Positions 40,344 through 49,428 of a stretch of DNA of 49,428 bases are shown here, one piece after another (the stretch's first letter is position 1; each line of letters starts with the position of its first letter). Source of the DNA: an uncultured Bacilli bacterium (GTDB lineage Bacteria; Bacillota_I; Bacilli_A; RF39; UBA660); contig CALVZF010000005.1 in assembly GCA_944372455.1 (NCBI GenBank), positions 1-49,428 of the forward strand, in the 5' to 3' direction. Position numbers and translations under genes: made by a program. Under the pieces are notes generated by a model. The model was not told where the DNA came from, did not search any database, and worked only from the letters and a program-made list of their open reading frames with translations.

Positions 40344-41705
40344 GTGAATATTGAAGTAATATGGTCTAATTTTTTAACATCAATCAAAGAACAAATTACT
40401 TCTCTTGCTTTTGATACTTGGTTTAAAGATACAAAATTAATTGAATTAAAAGATGGGAAAGCAAAAATAGTTGTACCAATGCATATACATAAAAAACATC
40501 TATTAGAAAACTATAAGGAAATGATAGAAAATACTTTAAATTTAGTTACAGGTACTAATTTTGAAATAGAATTTATACTAGAAGAAGAGTTAAACAATGA
40601 AAGTGATATTGATATAGATGTTGATATGATTGGAGTACCTGCTGCTAAAAATAAAATTGAATCTAATCTAAATCCTAAATATTTATTTGAAAATTTTATA
40701 GTAGGGGAAAGTAATCGTTTTGCACATGCAGCTGCTCTTTCTGTAGCAGAAAATCCTGGTAAAATGTATAATCCATTATTTATATATGGAAAAAGTGGGC
40801 TAGGTAAGACGCATTTGATGCATGCAATTGGAAATTATATTTTAAACAATTCTAACAAAAATGTCCTTTATGTAACAAGTGATCAATTTATTGAAGACTT
40901 TGTTGGAATTAACAAAAAAGATAAAAAGGGAACTAATTTTGATTATGTGGATTATTTTAAAAGTAAGTATAGAAATGTTGATGTACTAATAATTGATGAC
41001 ATACAATTTCTAGGTAGTGCGACACAAACACAACAAGAATTTTTCCACACATTCAATAAATTATATGATGATAATAAACAAATTATTATTTCTTCTGATA
41101 GATCTCCTGATGATCTTAAAATATTAGAAGATAGGTTAAGAACTAGATTTAGTTGGGGATTAACCGTTAATATTTTTCCACCAGACTTAGAATTAAGAAA
41201 AAATATTCTTATAAAAAAAATTACAGGACAGTCTATAGGAAATAATGTACCAGAAGAAGTAATAGAGTATATAGCTAACAATTGTCAGTCAGATGTTAGG
41301 CAACTTGAAGGAGCAGTTACTAGATTATTTGCATTTGCTACTATGATGAATGGCAGTGATATTACACTAGATTTAGCAATTGATGCTTTAAAAGATTACT
41401 TGAATAAAACAGTTGGGACAAAAAATAGTGTTCAAAGAATACAAAGAGTAGTGGCAGATTATTATCAAATATCTGTTGATGATTTGAAAAGTAAAAAAAG
41501 GCATGCTTCTGTCGCATATCCAAGGCAAATTGCTATGTATTTAACTAGAACTTTAACTGATGAGTCTTTTCCAAAAATAGGTATAGAATTTGGTGGAAGA
41601 GATCATTCAACAGTAATTCATTCTGTAGAAAAAATAACTGAGGAAATGAAAAAAAATAAACAACTTAAAAATCTAATAACTACATTAAAAGAACAAGTTA
41701 AATAA
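40344..41705 (+). CDS. dnaA: chromosomal replication initiator DnaA
   Basis: The 453-residue initiator has domain I (1-80), a short acidic linker, AAA+ domain III with Walker A GKSGLGKT (149-156) and Walker B VLIIDDIQFL, and the domain IV DNA-binding signature GIEFGGRDHSTVIHSV. The start is GTG at 40344 with AGGAGGTGAGG upstream. It binds the DnaA boxes on both sides of the gene and opens the origin. Confidence 0.98.
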   Translation: MNIEVIWSNFLTSIKEQITSLAFDTWFKDTKLIELKDGKAKIVVPMHIHKKHLLENYKEMIENTLNLVTGTNFEIEFILEEELNNESDIDIDVDMIGVPAAKNKIESNLNPKYLFENFIVGESNRFAHAAALSVAENPGKMYNPLFIYGKSGLGKTHLMHAIGNYILNNSNKNVLYVTSDQFIEDFVGINKKDKKGTNFDYVDYFKSKYRNVDVLIIDDIQFLGSATQTQQEFFHTFNKLYDDNKQIIISSDRSPDDLKILEDRLRTRFSWGLTVNIFPPDLELRKNILIKKITGQSIGNNVPEEVIEYIANNCQSDVRQLEGAVTRLFAFATMMNGSDITLDLAIDALKDYLNKTVGTKNSVQRIQRVVADYYQISVDDLKSKKRHASVAYPRQIAMYLTRTLTDESFPKIGIEFGGRDHSTVIHSVEKITEEMKKNKQLKNLITTLKEQVK

Positions 41706-41794
41706 ACAGGTTATGTTGAAAACTATACATTTTTAGACAAGTTTTGCACAGCAAAACTATATAAATCTATTATATTTTATACTGAAAATTAAAG

Positions 41795-41843
41795 TTTTCC
41801 ACAGTTTCCACAGTAATAATAACAATAATAACTAAAATAATAA
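41795..41843 (+). other. oriC unwinding region: DnaA boxes followed by DnaA-trio repeats
   Basis: Between dnaA and dnaN two adjacent DnaA boxes, TTTTCCACA (41795-41803) and GTTTCCACA (41804-41812), are followed by repeated trinucleotides TAA TAA TAA CAA TAA TAA (41814-41831) and an A+T-rich tract. DnaA boxes followed by 3'-(G/A)AT-5' trios are the basal unwinding system known from Bacillus. The rest of 41706-41794 shows no gene. Confidence 0.75.
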
Positions 41844-41880
41844 AAAAATAAACATATAAAAAATTTGGGGAGGTATTTTT

Positions 41881-43002
41881 ATGAATTTGAAAATTAAAAA
41901 AGATATTTTATTAGAAAGTTTATTAGATGTATCAAAAGCTATATCAACAAAAAACATAATTCCTGTATTATCAGGTATAAAATTTGATCTAACTGAAAAA
42001 GGATTATATTTAACAGCAAGTGATAATGATATAACAATTCAATCATTTATTGAAGCAAAAAATATTGATGAAATTTCAAAATGTGGAAGTATAGTATTGC
42101 AAGGTAGATATATTGTTGAAATTATTAGAAAACTACCTGGCAATATAATTTCAATAGAAGTAGTAGATGAATACAAAGTATGGATACACAGTAAAACTGC
42201 TGAATTTAATTTAAATGCTATTAATCCACAGGAATTTCCACAAACAAATATGAGTGATACTAAAAACCCTATATATATAGATAAATTAGCATTTAAAACA
42301 ATATTAAATCAAACAGCTTTTGCAACTTCAACCCAAGAATCAAGACCATTATTAACTGGAATTAACTTTAAAATATCTGGAAATACTTTAGAATGTACTG
42401 CAACTGATTCATATAGATTAGCAAAAAGTATAATTAATATTGATTCTAATATTGATAATGTTATAAATATTGTTATTCCTTGTAGAAACTTATTAGAATT
42501 AGTTAAAATCTTAAGGGATGATAATCAAAAATTAGAAGTACATGTATTTAGTAATAAAATTTTATTTAAGTTTGATAATATTTTATTTCAATCAAGATTA
42601 TTAAATGGTACATATCCAGATACTTCAAAACTAATTCCAGAAGAATTTTTAATCAAAATGGTAGCCCCTAAACAAGAATTATTTGATGTAATAGATCGTG
42701 CATCATTATTAGCTAGTGATAGAGATAAAAATATTATTAAATTAGAAACAAAAAATAATAAATTAATTATTTCATCTAATTCACCAGAAATAGGTAGAGT
42801 AGAAGAAACATTAGATATAACTAAAGAAACAGAAAGTGATATTATAATTTCGTTTAGCTCTAAATATATGATGGATGCAATGCGTGCTATCAGAACTGAA
42901 AATGTAATTCTATTATTCAATAGTGAAATAAAGCCAATAATCCTTAAAGAAACAGAAAATGAAAATATAACACAACTTATTTTGCCAATAAGGACATATT
43001 AA
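41881..43002 (+). CDS. dnaN: DNA polymerase III beta subunit (sliding clamp)
   Basis: The 373-residue clamp has three repeated domains; it starts MNLKIKKDILLESLLDVSKA and contains ATDSYRLA and a C-terminal QLILPIRTY, typical of DnaN. It tethers polymerase III to DNA and recruits other repair and replication factors. It follows dnaA across the oriC unwinding region and is closed by its own terminator. Confidence 0.98.
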   Translation: MNLKIKKDILLESLLDVSKAISTKNIIPVLSGIKFDLTEKGLYLTASDNDITIQSFIEAKNIDEISKCGSIVLQGRYIVEIIRKLPGNIISIEVVDEYKVWIHSKTAEFNLNAINPQEFPQTNMSDTKNPIYIDKLAFKTILNQTAFATSTQESRPLLTGINFKISGNTLECTATDSYRLAKSIINIDSNIDNVINIVIPCRNLLELVKILRDDNQKLEVHVFSNKILFKFDNILFQSRLLNGTYPDTSKLIPEEFLIKMVAPKQELFDVIDRASLLASDRDKNIIKLETKNNKLIISSNSPEIGRVEETLDITKETESDIIISFSSKYMMDAMRAIRTENVILLFNSEIKPIILKETENENITQLILPIRTY

Positions 43003-43027
43003 TATCAAAAATAATAAAAAAAACCTA

Positions 43028-43054
43028 AAAATCGACGAAATTCGATTTTTTTTT
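43028..43054 (+). terminator. terminator of dnaN
   Basis: AAAATCGA/TCGATTTT with a 6-nt loop is followed by a T-run. Confidence 0.8.
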
Positions 43055-43131
43055 ATGATAAAAAAGTAATTAAGCGAAGGCTTTACGTTTTATATAGATG
43101 TAGAACCATTCGCTAGTTAGGGGGTGAGAGT

Positions 43132-43578
43132 ATGAATTTATATGAAATTAATGAGGATACATTAGCAATTATTCCTGTTAATAATAAACAATCTAAAGTA
43201 ATAGAATTAGAAAAAGAATTTATTGTTGAAAAAACTCCTAATGAAATTATTAATGATAGTTGTTTATTCTTTGGTAGTTCTTACACAGGAAGACATGAAG
43301 CTACAAAGTATCTAATTGGAATATCATATAAATCTCCAATTATAATAGAAGAAAGTAGAAATATTATTTTCTTTCCTACAAATTCACCTAGAATTTTTGA
43401 TTGTAATTGGATATCACTAAAAAATATAGTAGATTATAAAAGATATGGAGATAAAACTATAATTTACTTTAAAAACAACAAAGAATTGATTTTGGATATT
43501 TCTTATGGTTCACTAGATAATCAAATATTAAGAGCAGCACGTTTAGACTCAGTAACTAGAAATAAAAAAATAAGCTAA
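43132..43578 (+). CDS. comK: ComK-family competence transcription factor
   Basis: The 148-residue protein aligns by eye with Bacillus ComK: LYEINEDTLAIIPV, SCLFFGSSYTGRHEATKYLIG, KSPIIIEESRNIIFFPTNSP, CNWISL and a C-terminal SYGSLDNQILRAARL. ComK is the master activator of DNA-uptake genes and binds AT-rich boxes in the minor groove. Bacillus ComK is about 190 residues; this one lacks the C-terminal ~40 residues that in Bacillus mediate MecA/ClpCP control and transactivation. It lies between dnaN and recF, with its own Shine-Dalgarno (GGGGGTGAG) and terminators on both sides, and seems independently expressed. Confidence 0.88.
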   Translation: MNLYEINEDTLAIIPVNNKQSKVIELEKEFIVEKTPNEIINDSCLFFGSSYTGRHEATKYLIGISYKSPIIIEESRNIIFFPTNSPRIFDCNWISLKNIVDYKRYGDKTIIYFKNNKELILDISYGSLDNQILRAARLDSVTRNKKIS

Positions 43579-43597
43579 ATTTGCTTATTTTTTTACT
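43563..43597 (+). terminator. terminator of comK
   Basis: AAATAAGC/GCTTATTT (43568-43575, 43583-43590) is followed by a T-run; the left arm overlaps the stop region of comK. Confidence 0.78.
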
Positions 43598-43616
43598 TTT
43601 TGGCTCATATTTATGA

Positions 43617-43622
43617 TATAAT
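43617..43622 (+). promoter_or_regulatory. extended -10 of the recF-gyrB-gyrA promoter
   Basis: TATAAT preceded by TGA (TGATATAAT) lies directly after the comK terminator; the -35 is poor. It is the only evident promoter for the recF-gyrB-gyrA operon. Confidence 0.55.
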
Positions 43623-43665
43623 TAATATACGTATAGGAGTATTGATTATATATCAAGGTGGTTTT

Positions 43666-43692
43666 ATGGAGAGTAAAATAGGCTTAAAATGA
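43666..43692 (+). CDS. possible 8-codon leader ORF coupled to recF
   Basis: ATG at 43666 with AAGGTGG just upstream encodes MESKIGLK and its TGA overlaps the recF ATG (ATGA). No Shine-Dalgarno of its own is evident for recF, so recF translation probably depends on reinitiation after this tiny ORF. It may be the remnant of the S4-domain gene (yaaA/rlbA) often found here. Confidence 0.45.
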   Translation: MESKIGLK

Positions 43693-44804
43693 TTCTTAAC
43701 AATATATCTTTAATAAATTTTAGAAATTATGATAATATTTCTTTAGACTTATGTGATAATATCAATATTCTTATAGGTGACAATGCTCAAGGAAAAACTA
43801 ATATTTTAGAATCTATCTATGTATTAGGAATAACTAAGTCCCATAGATCATTAATTGATAATAATTTAATAAAAAACAATGAAAGTTTTTGTAGAATTAA
43901 AGGGAAAGTAACTACTAACAAAACATTAAAAAAATTGGAATTTTTTTTATCTAATAAAGAAAAAAAAGTTTTTATTAATAAAAATCAAGTAAAAAAACTA
44001 ACTGATTATATATCTAAATTTAATATAATAATTTTTACTCCTGATGATTTAGAATTAATTAAGGGAGCGCCTAATGTTAGAAGAAAATTTTTAAATATTG
44101 AAATAGGTCAGTTGGATAATAAATATTTAAATATTTTAAATGACTACAATAAACTTTTAAAAACAAGAAATGAATATCTTAAAAGACTTATGGAAAACAA
44201 ATCTAAAGATACTAAGTATTTATCTATATTGGATGACAAATTAATTGAAAAAGCGTTGTATATTTATAAAGGTAGATTTGATTTTATCAAAAAAATAAAT
44301 GATAAATTAAACAATATATATGAAGATATAACAAATGGTAATAAATTGCTAATTCAATATGAAAATAATTTAGGAATAGAAAAATATGACGAAAATTATA
44401 TAAAAAAAATAATGAAAGAAAAATTTAAATCTAATCTTAGAAGAGAATTGATAATAGGTAATACTTTTTTTGGTCCTCATAAAGATGATTTTGTTTTTAT
44501 GTTGAATAATAAAGATGTGAAATATTATGGTTCTCAAGGTCAACAAAGGAGTTGTATTTTAGCTCTTAAATTATCAGAAATTGATATTTTTAAAGCAGTA
44601 ACTGGAGAAAATCCTATACTTTTATTAGATGATATATTTAGTGAACTAGATGATAAGAAAAAAAATAATATAATTAAATATATAGATAAAGATGTACAAA
44701 CTATAATAACTACTACAGATTTAAATCAGATAAATGAAAAACTTTTAGAAGGGTCTTATATATATAAAATAGAAGATGGGCACATAGAAAGGCAAGTGGT
44801 ATAA
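43689..44804 (+). CDS. recF: DNA replication and repair protein RecF
   Basis: The 371-residue SMC-like ATPase has Walker A GDNAQGKTN (30-38), the signature region GSQGQQRSCILALKLSE, and Walker B PILLLDDIFSELD. It helps load RecA at single-strand gaps. The start is coupled by ATGA to an upstream mini-ORF, and the stop abuts the gyrB start. Confidence 0.97.
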   Translation: MILNNISLINFRNYDNISLDLCDNINILIGDNAQGKTNILESIYVLGITKSHRSLIDNNLIKNNESFCRIKGKVTTNKTLKKLEFFLSNKEKKVFINKNQVKKLTDYISKFNIIIFTPDDLELIKGAPNVRRKFLNIEIGQLDNKYLNILNDYNKLLKTRNEYLKRLMENKSKDTKYLSILDDKLIEKALYIYKGRFDFIKKINDKLNNIYEDITNGNKLLIQYENNLGIEKYDENYIKKIMKEKFKSNLRRELIIGNTFFGPHKDDFVFMLNNKDVKYYGSQGQQRSCILALKLSEIDIFKAVTGENPILLLDDIFSELDDKKKNNIIKYIDKDVQTIITTTDLNQINEKLLEGSYIYKIEDGHIERQVV

Positions 44805-46724
<1,920 letters not shown>

Positions 46725-46735
46725 GAGGGGTAGCA

Positions 46736-49177
46736 ATGGATAAATTAGAAAAAAATAACATAGTAAAAGAAGTTAGAGATTCTTTTTTAGATTATTCAAT
46801 GAGCGTAATAGTTGCTCGTGCATTACCAGATCTTAGAGATGGATTAAAGCCAGTTCATCGTCGTATTCTATATTCTATGTATGAATCTGGTTATACTCCT
46901 GATAAGCCTCACAAAAAAAGTGCTAGAATTGTTGGGGATGTTATGGGAAAATACCATCCACATGGTGATTCTAGTATATATGAAGCTATGGTTCGTATGG
47001 CCCAAGATTTTAGTTATCGTTATGAACTTGTTGATGGTCATGGAAATTTTGGTAATATTGAAGGATATGGTGCAGCTGCAATGCGTTATACGGAATCAAG
47101 GTTATCAAAAATTTCTTTGGAGTTATTAAAAAATATAAATAAAGATACTGTTGATTTTATACCAAACTTTGATGAATCTGAAAAGGAACCTACAATTTTA
47201 CCTTCAAGATTTCCAAATATTTTAGTCAATGGAACAATGGGTATAGCAGTTGGAATGGCAACAAATATTCCACCACATAATCTTGGAGAAGTAATAGATG
47301 GATGTGTTGCATATATTGATAATCCTGACATTGATTTAACAGGGTTAATGCAATATATTAAAGGACCTGATTTTCCAACTGGTGCGACAATATTAGGAAA
47401 TAGTGGAATAAAAAAAGCTTATGAAACTGGTAGAGGAACAATTACTATTAGAAGTAAAGCTAGAATAGAAGAAAAAAATGGTCGCCACCAAATTATAATT
47501 GATGAAGTTCCTTATGGGGTAAATACTTTAGATTTAAAAAATAAAGTTGCTGATCTTGTTCACAATAAGATAATTGAAGGAATAACTGATTATCATTCAG
47601 ATTTAAAAGAAGGTATCAAAATTACTATAACTTTAAAGAAAGATGCTAATGCACAGGTTGTTCTAAATAAATTATATAAACATACTGACTTTCAAAAGTC
47701 TTATGGAATAATTTTGTTAATGCTAGATCAAGGTGTACCAAAAACATTAGGACTTAAAGATATTATTTCTAAATATATTGATTATCAAAGAGAAATAATT
47801 ATTAGAAGAACTAAATTTGATTTAGATAAAGCTGAAAAAAGAGTTCATATTTTAGAGGGATTAAAAATTGCGTTAGACCATATAGATGAAGTTATACAAT
47901 TGATTAGAGGTTCTAAGTCTGATGAAGAAGCTAAAAATGGTTTAATGAATAAATTTGGATTATCTGAAGCACAATCTAATGCTATTCTTGAAATGAAATT
48001 AAGAAGATTAACAGGATTAGAAAGAGAAAAAGTAGAAGATGAATTAAATGAATTATTAAAATTAATTGAAGAATTAAAAGCGATTTTAGCATCTGATGAA
48101 AAAATTCTTTCAATTATTAAAGATGAATTAATTGAAATAAAAAATAAATATAATGATGATAGAAGAACAAATATTGATATGACAGCTATTGAATATATTG
48201 AAGATGAATCATTAATTCCAGTAGAAGATGTTGTAATAACAGTTACCAATAAGGGGTATATAAAGAGAATGCCTATTGATACTTATAAGACACAAAACCG
48301 TGGGGGAGTGGGTATTAAAGGAATGGCAACAAATGAAGAAGATTTTGTTGAACATTTAGTATCACTTACTACACATGATTATGTTATGTTCTTTACTAAT
48401 AAGGGAAAAGTATATAGAATCAAAGGGTATGAAGTTCCTGAATTTAGTAGACAATCAAAAGGTTTGCCTGTTGTTAATTTACTTTCAATTGAAAAAGATG
48501 AAACAATTAGTTCAATTTTAATGATTAGTCAAGAAGATAAGAATAATTATTTGCTATTTGTTACTAAAGAAGGAATAGTTAAAAGGACTAAATTAGATGA
48601 ATTTAATAATATTAGAAATAGTGGAAAAATAGCAATTACGCTAAAAGAGAACGATGAATTAATAAGCGTAAGAAAAACTTCTGGTGAAAATTATATTTTA
48701 ATTGGTTCTAATCAAGGAAGAATGGTTAGATTTAATGAACAAGAGATTAGAGTAATGGGTAGAACAGCAGCAGGTGTTAGAGGAATTAATATGGAAGCTA
48801 ATGCTAAATGTGTTGGTGCTGAAATATCTAATAATAATGATGAAATATTAATTGTTACTGAAAAGGGATATGGAAAACGTACTAATGTTGAAGATTTTAG
48901 AGAAACTAGAAGAGGTAGTAAAGGAGTCAAAGCTCTTAATATAACAGAAAAAAATGGTAGTATTGTCTCATTTAAAATAGTAGATGGAACAGAAGATATA
49001 ATGATTATTACTGATAGTGGAATAATTATAAGATTACCAATTGAACAAATATCTGTAATGGGAAGAGTTACCCAAGGTGTTAGATTAATTAATTTGAAAG
49101 ATAATCAAAAAGTTTCTACTATAGCTAGTGTTTCAAAAGATAATTCAGATATGAATGATGAGTCAAAAAACGAATAG
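46736..49177 (+). CDS. gyrA: DNA gyrase subunit A
   Basis: The 813-residue protein has the winged-helix breakage-reunion domain with catalytic Tyr118 ([10 protein letters not shown]), a coiled-coil arm, and six C-terminal pinwheel blades including GyrA-box-like [10 protein letters not shown]. In the quinolone-determining region, GDSSIYEAM keeps Ser79 and Glu83 at the positions of E. coli Ser83 and Asp87, the susceptible-type pattern. It follows gyrB by 11 bp with AGGAGGGG upstream, and ends at a strong terminator. Confidence 0.98.
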   Translation: MDKLEKNNIVKEVRDSFLDYSMSVIVARALPDLRDGLKPVHRRILYSMYESGYTPDKPHKKSARIVGDVMGKYHPHGDSSIYEAMVRMAQDFSYRYELVDGHGNFGNIEGYGAAAMRYTESRLSKISLELLKNINKDTVDFIPNFDESEKEPTILPSRFPNILVNGTMGIAVGMATNIPPHNLGEVIDGCVAYIDNPDIDLTGLMQYIKGPDFPTGATILGNSGIKKAYETGRGTITIRSKARIEEKNGRHQIIIDEVPYGVNTLDLKNKVADLVHNKIIEGITDYHSDLKEGIKITITLKKDANAQVVLNKLYKHTDFQKSYGIILLMLDQGVPKTLGLKDIISKYIDYQREIIIRRTKFDLDKAEKRVHILEGLKIALDHIDEVIQLIRGSKSDEEAKNGLMNKFGLSEAQSNAILEMKLRRLTGLEREKVEDELNELLKLIEELKAILASDEKILSIIKDELIEIKNKYNDDRRTNIDMTAIEYIEDESLIPVEDVVITVTNKGYIKRMPIDTYKTQNRGGVGIKGMATNEEDFVEHLVSLTTHDYVMFFTNKGKVYRIKGYEVPEFSRQSKGLPVVNLLSIEKDETISSILMISQEDKNNYLLFVTKEGIVKRTKLDEFNNIRNSGKIAITLKENDELISVRKTSGENYILIGSNQGRMVRFNEQEIRVMGRTAAGVRGINMEANAKCVGAEISNNNDEILIVTEKGYGKRTNVEDFRETRRGSKGVKALNITEKNGSIVSFKIVDGTEDIMIITDSGIIIRLPIEQISVMGRVTQGVRLINLKDNQKVSTIASVSKDNSDMNDESKNE

Positions 49178-49184
49178 TGCGGTA

Positions 49185-49224
49185 AAAAACTCAAAAAAAG
49201 TTATTTAACTTTTTTTGAGTTTTT
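49185..49224 (+). terminator. terminator of gyrA
   Basis: A long stem, ACTCAAAAAAAGTTA with TAACTTTTTTTGAGT, is followed by TTTTT; it is also nearly symmetric for the opposite strand. Confidence 0.85.
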
Positions 49225-49331
49225 AATATTTTTTGTGCTAAAAAAGAAAATAATTTTAGTATTTATATAAAATCAAATATGATTAATAATAAATTATTCT
49301 TTTCTTTCTTCTTTTTCTGCACTTATTTATA

Positions 49332-49347
49332 TGTTCCACGTGAAACA
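49332..49347. promoter_or_regulatory. parS site, copy 1
   Basis: TGTTCCACGTGAAACA matches the conserved bacterial parS sequence for ParB (Spo0J) loading, about 150 bp after gyrA. Confidence 0.9.
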
Positions 49348-49386
49348 TTGTTTCTTTTCTTTCTTCTTTTTCTGCACTTATTTATA

Positions 49387-49402
49387 TGTTCCACGTGAAA
49401 CA
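49387..49402. promoter_or_regulatory. parS site, copy 2
   Basis: A second identical 16-bp parS lies exactly 55 bp from the first, within the tandem repeat. Confidence 0.9.
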
Positions 49403-49428
49403 TTGTTTCTTTTCTTTCTTCTTTTTCT

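Larger units (their letters stand above)
49298..49428. repeat. 55-bp tandem repeat carrying parS sites, cut by window edge
   Basis: A 55-bp unit recurs with no observed substitution for about 2.4 copies, each holding a polypyrimidine tract (TTCTTTTCTTTCTTCTTTTT), TGCACTTATTTATA and one parS. The window ends inside the third unit, so the copy number is unknown. Confidence 0.93.

Noticed and set aside
49298-49428. Iteron-type replication origin in the 55-bp repeat
   Set aside because: Each unit contains a perfect parS palindrome and no DnaA box; the chromosomal origin features are clearly around dnaA.

Overview
The window is very A+T-rich DNA that uses the standard bacterial code and carries the replication-origin neighbourhood of a spore-forming Bacillota chromosome. 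The sporulation genes (spoIIID, spoIIQ, spoIID, spoIIR and the spoIIIJ/jag pair), a noc-like gene, comK and a Bacillus-like gene order (mnmE-jag-yidC-rnpA-rpmH-dnaA-dnaN-recF-gyrB-gyrA; prfA-prmC-spoIIR; murA-spoIID-spoIIQ-spoIIID-mbl) suggest a Bacilli/Erysipelotrichia-like, probably uncultured, lineage. Species cannot be read from the sequence. Nearly all housekeeping genes left of the origin are on the minus strand and those right of it on the plus strand, so they point away from oriC.

Positions 1 to about 8.8 kb are an integrated phage-like or phage-satellite-like element inserted beside the 3' end of secA. Its left end lies outside the window. Read from the secA side it has three unknown cargo genes, a tyrosine integrase and a CI-like repressor. 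Divergent from the repressor is a replication operon: a small HTH protein, a phage replisome organizer and a helicase-loader-like protein. Beyond it lie a small orphan gene and a restriction-modification module (HTH regulator plus DNA adenine methyltransferase, cut by the window edge). The main candidate for something new is here. A predicted RNA of about 100 nt, with its own promoter and terminator, lies antisense between repressor and integrase. It can pair over 25 nt with the leader of the replication operon and again over its Shine-Dalgarno. This layout resembles RNA-based immunity of satellite phages such as P4.

Positions 8.8-29.8 kb are core genes: secA, hpf, a cold-shock gene with a structured leader, an agr-type quorum-sensing locus, mbl, sporulation genes, rpiB, rpmE, an SGNH hydrolase, murA, a class II aldolase, mntP, spoIIR, prmC, prfA, rpoE, argS and a ywiB-like gene. 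In the agr locus agrB-agrD face agrA and two tandem agrC copies. The copies share 349 bp of perfect identity in the sensor half.

Positions 29.9-49.4 kb hold a class A PBP, a noc-like gene with a large Asn-rich insert, rsmG, mnmG, a zinc-ribbon membrane protein, mnmE, jag, yidC, rnpA, rpmH, the two oriC halves around dnaA, dnaN, a comK homologue where yaaA/rlbA often sits, and recF-gyrB-gyrA. A perfect Noc-binding sequence lies between rpmH and dnaA. A 55-bp tandem repeat carrying one parS site per unit begins after gyrA and runs off the window.
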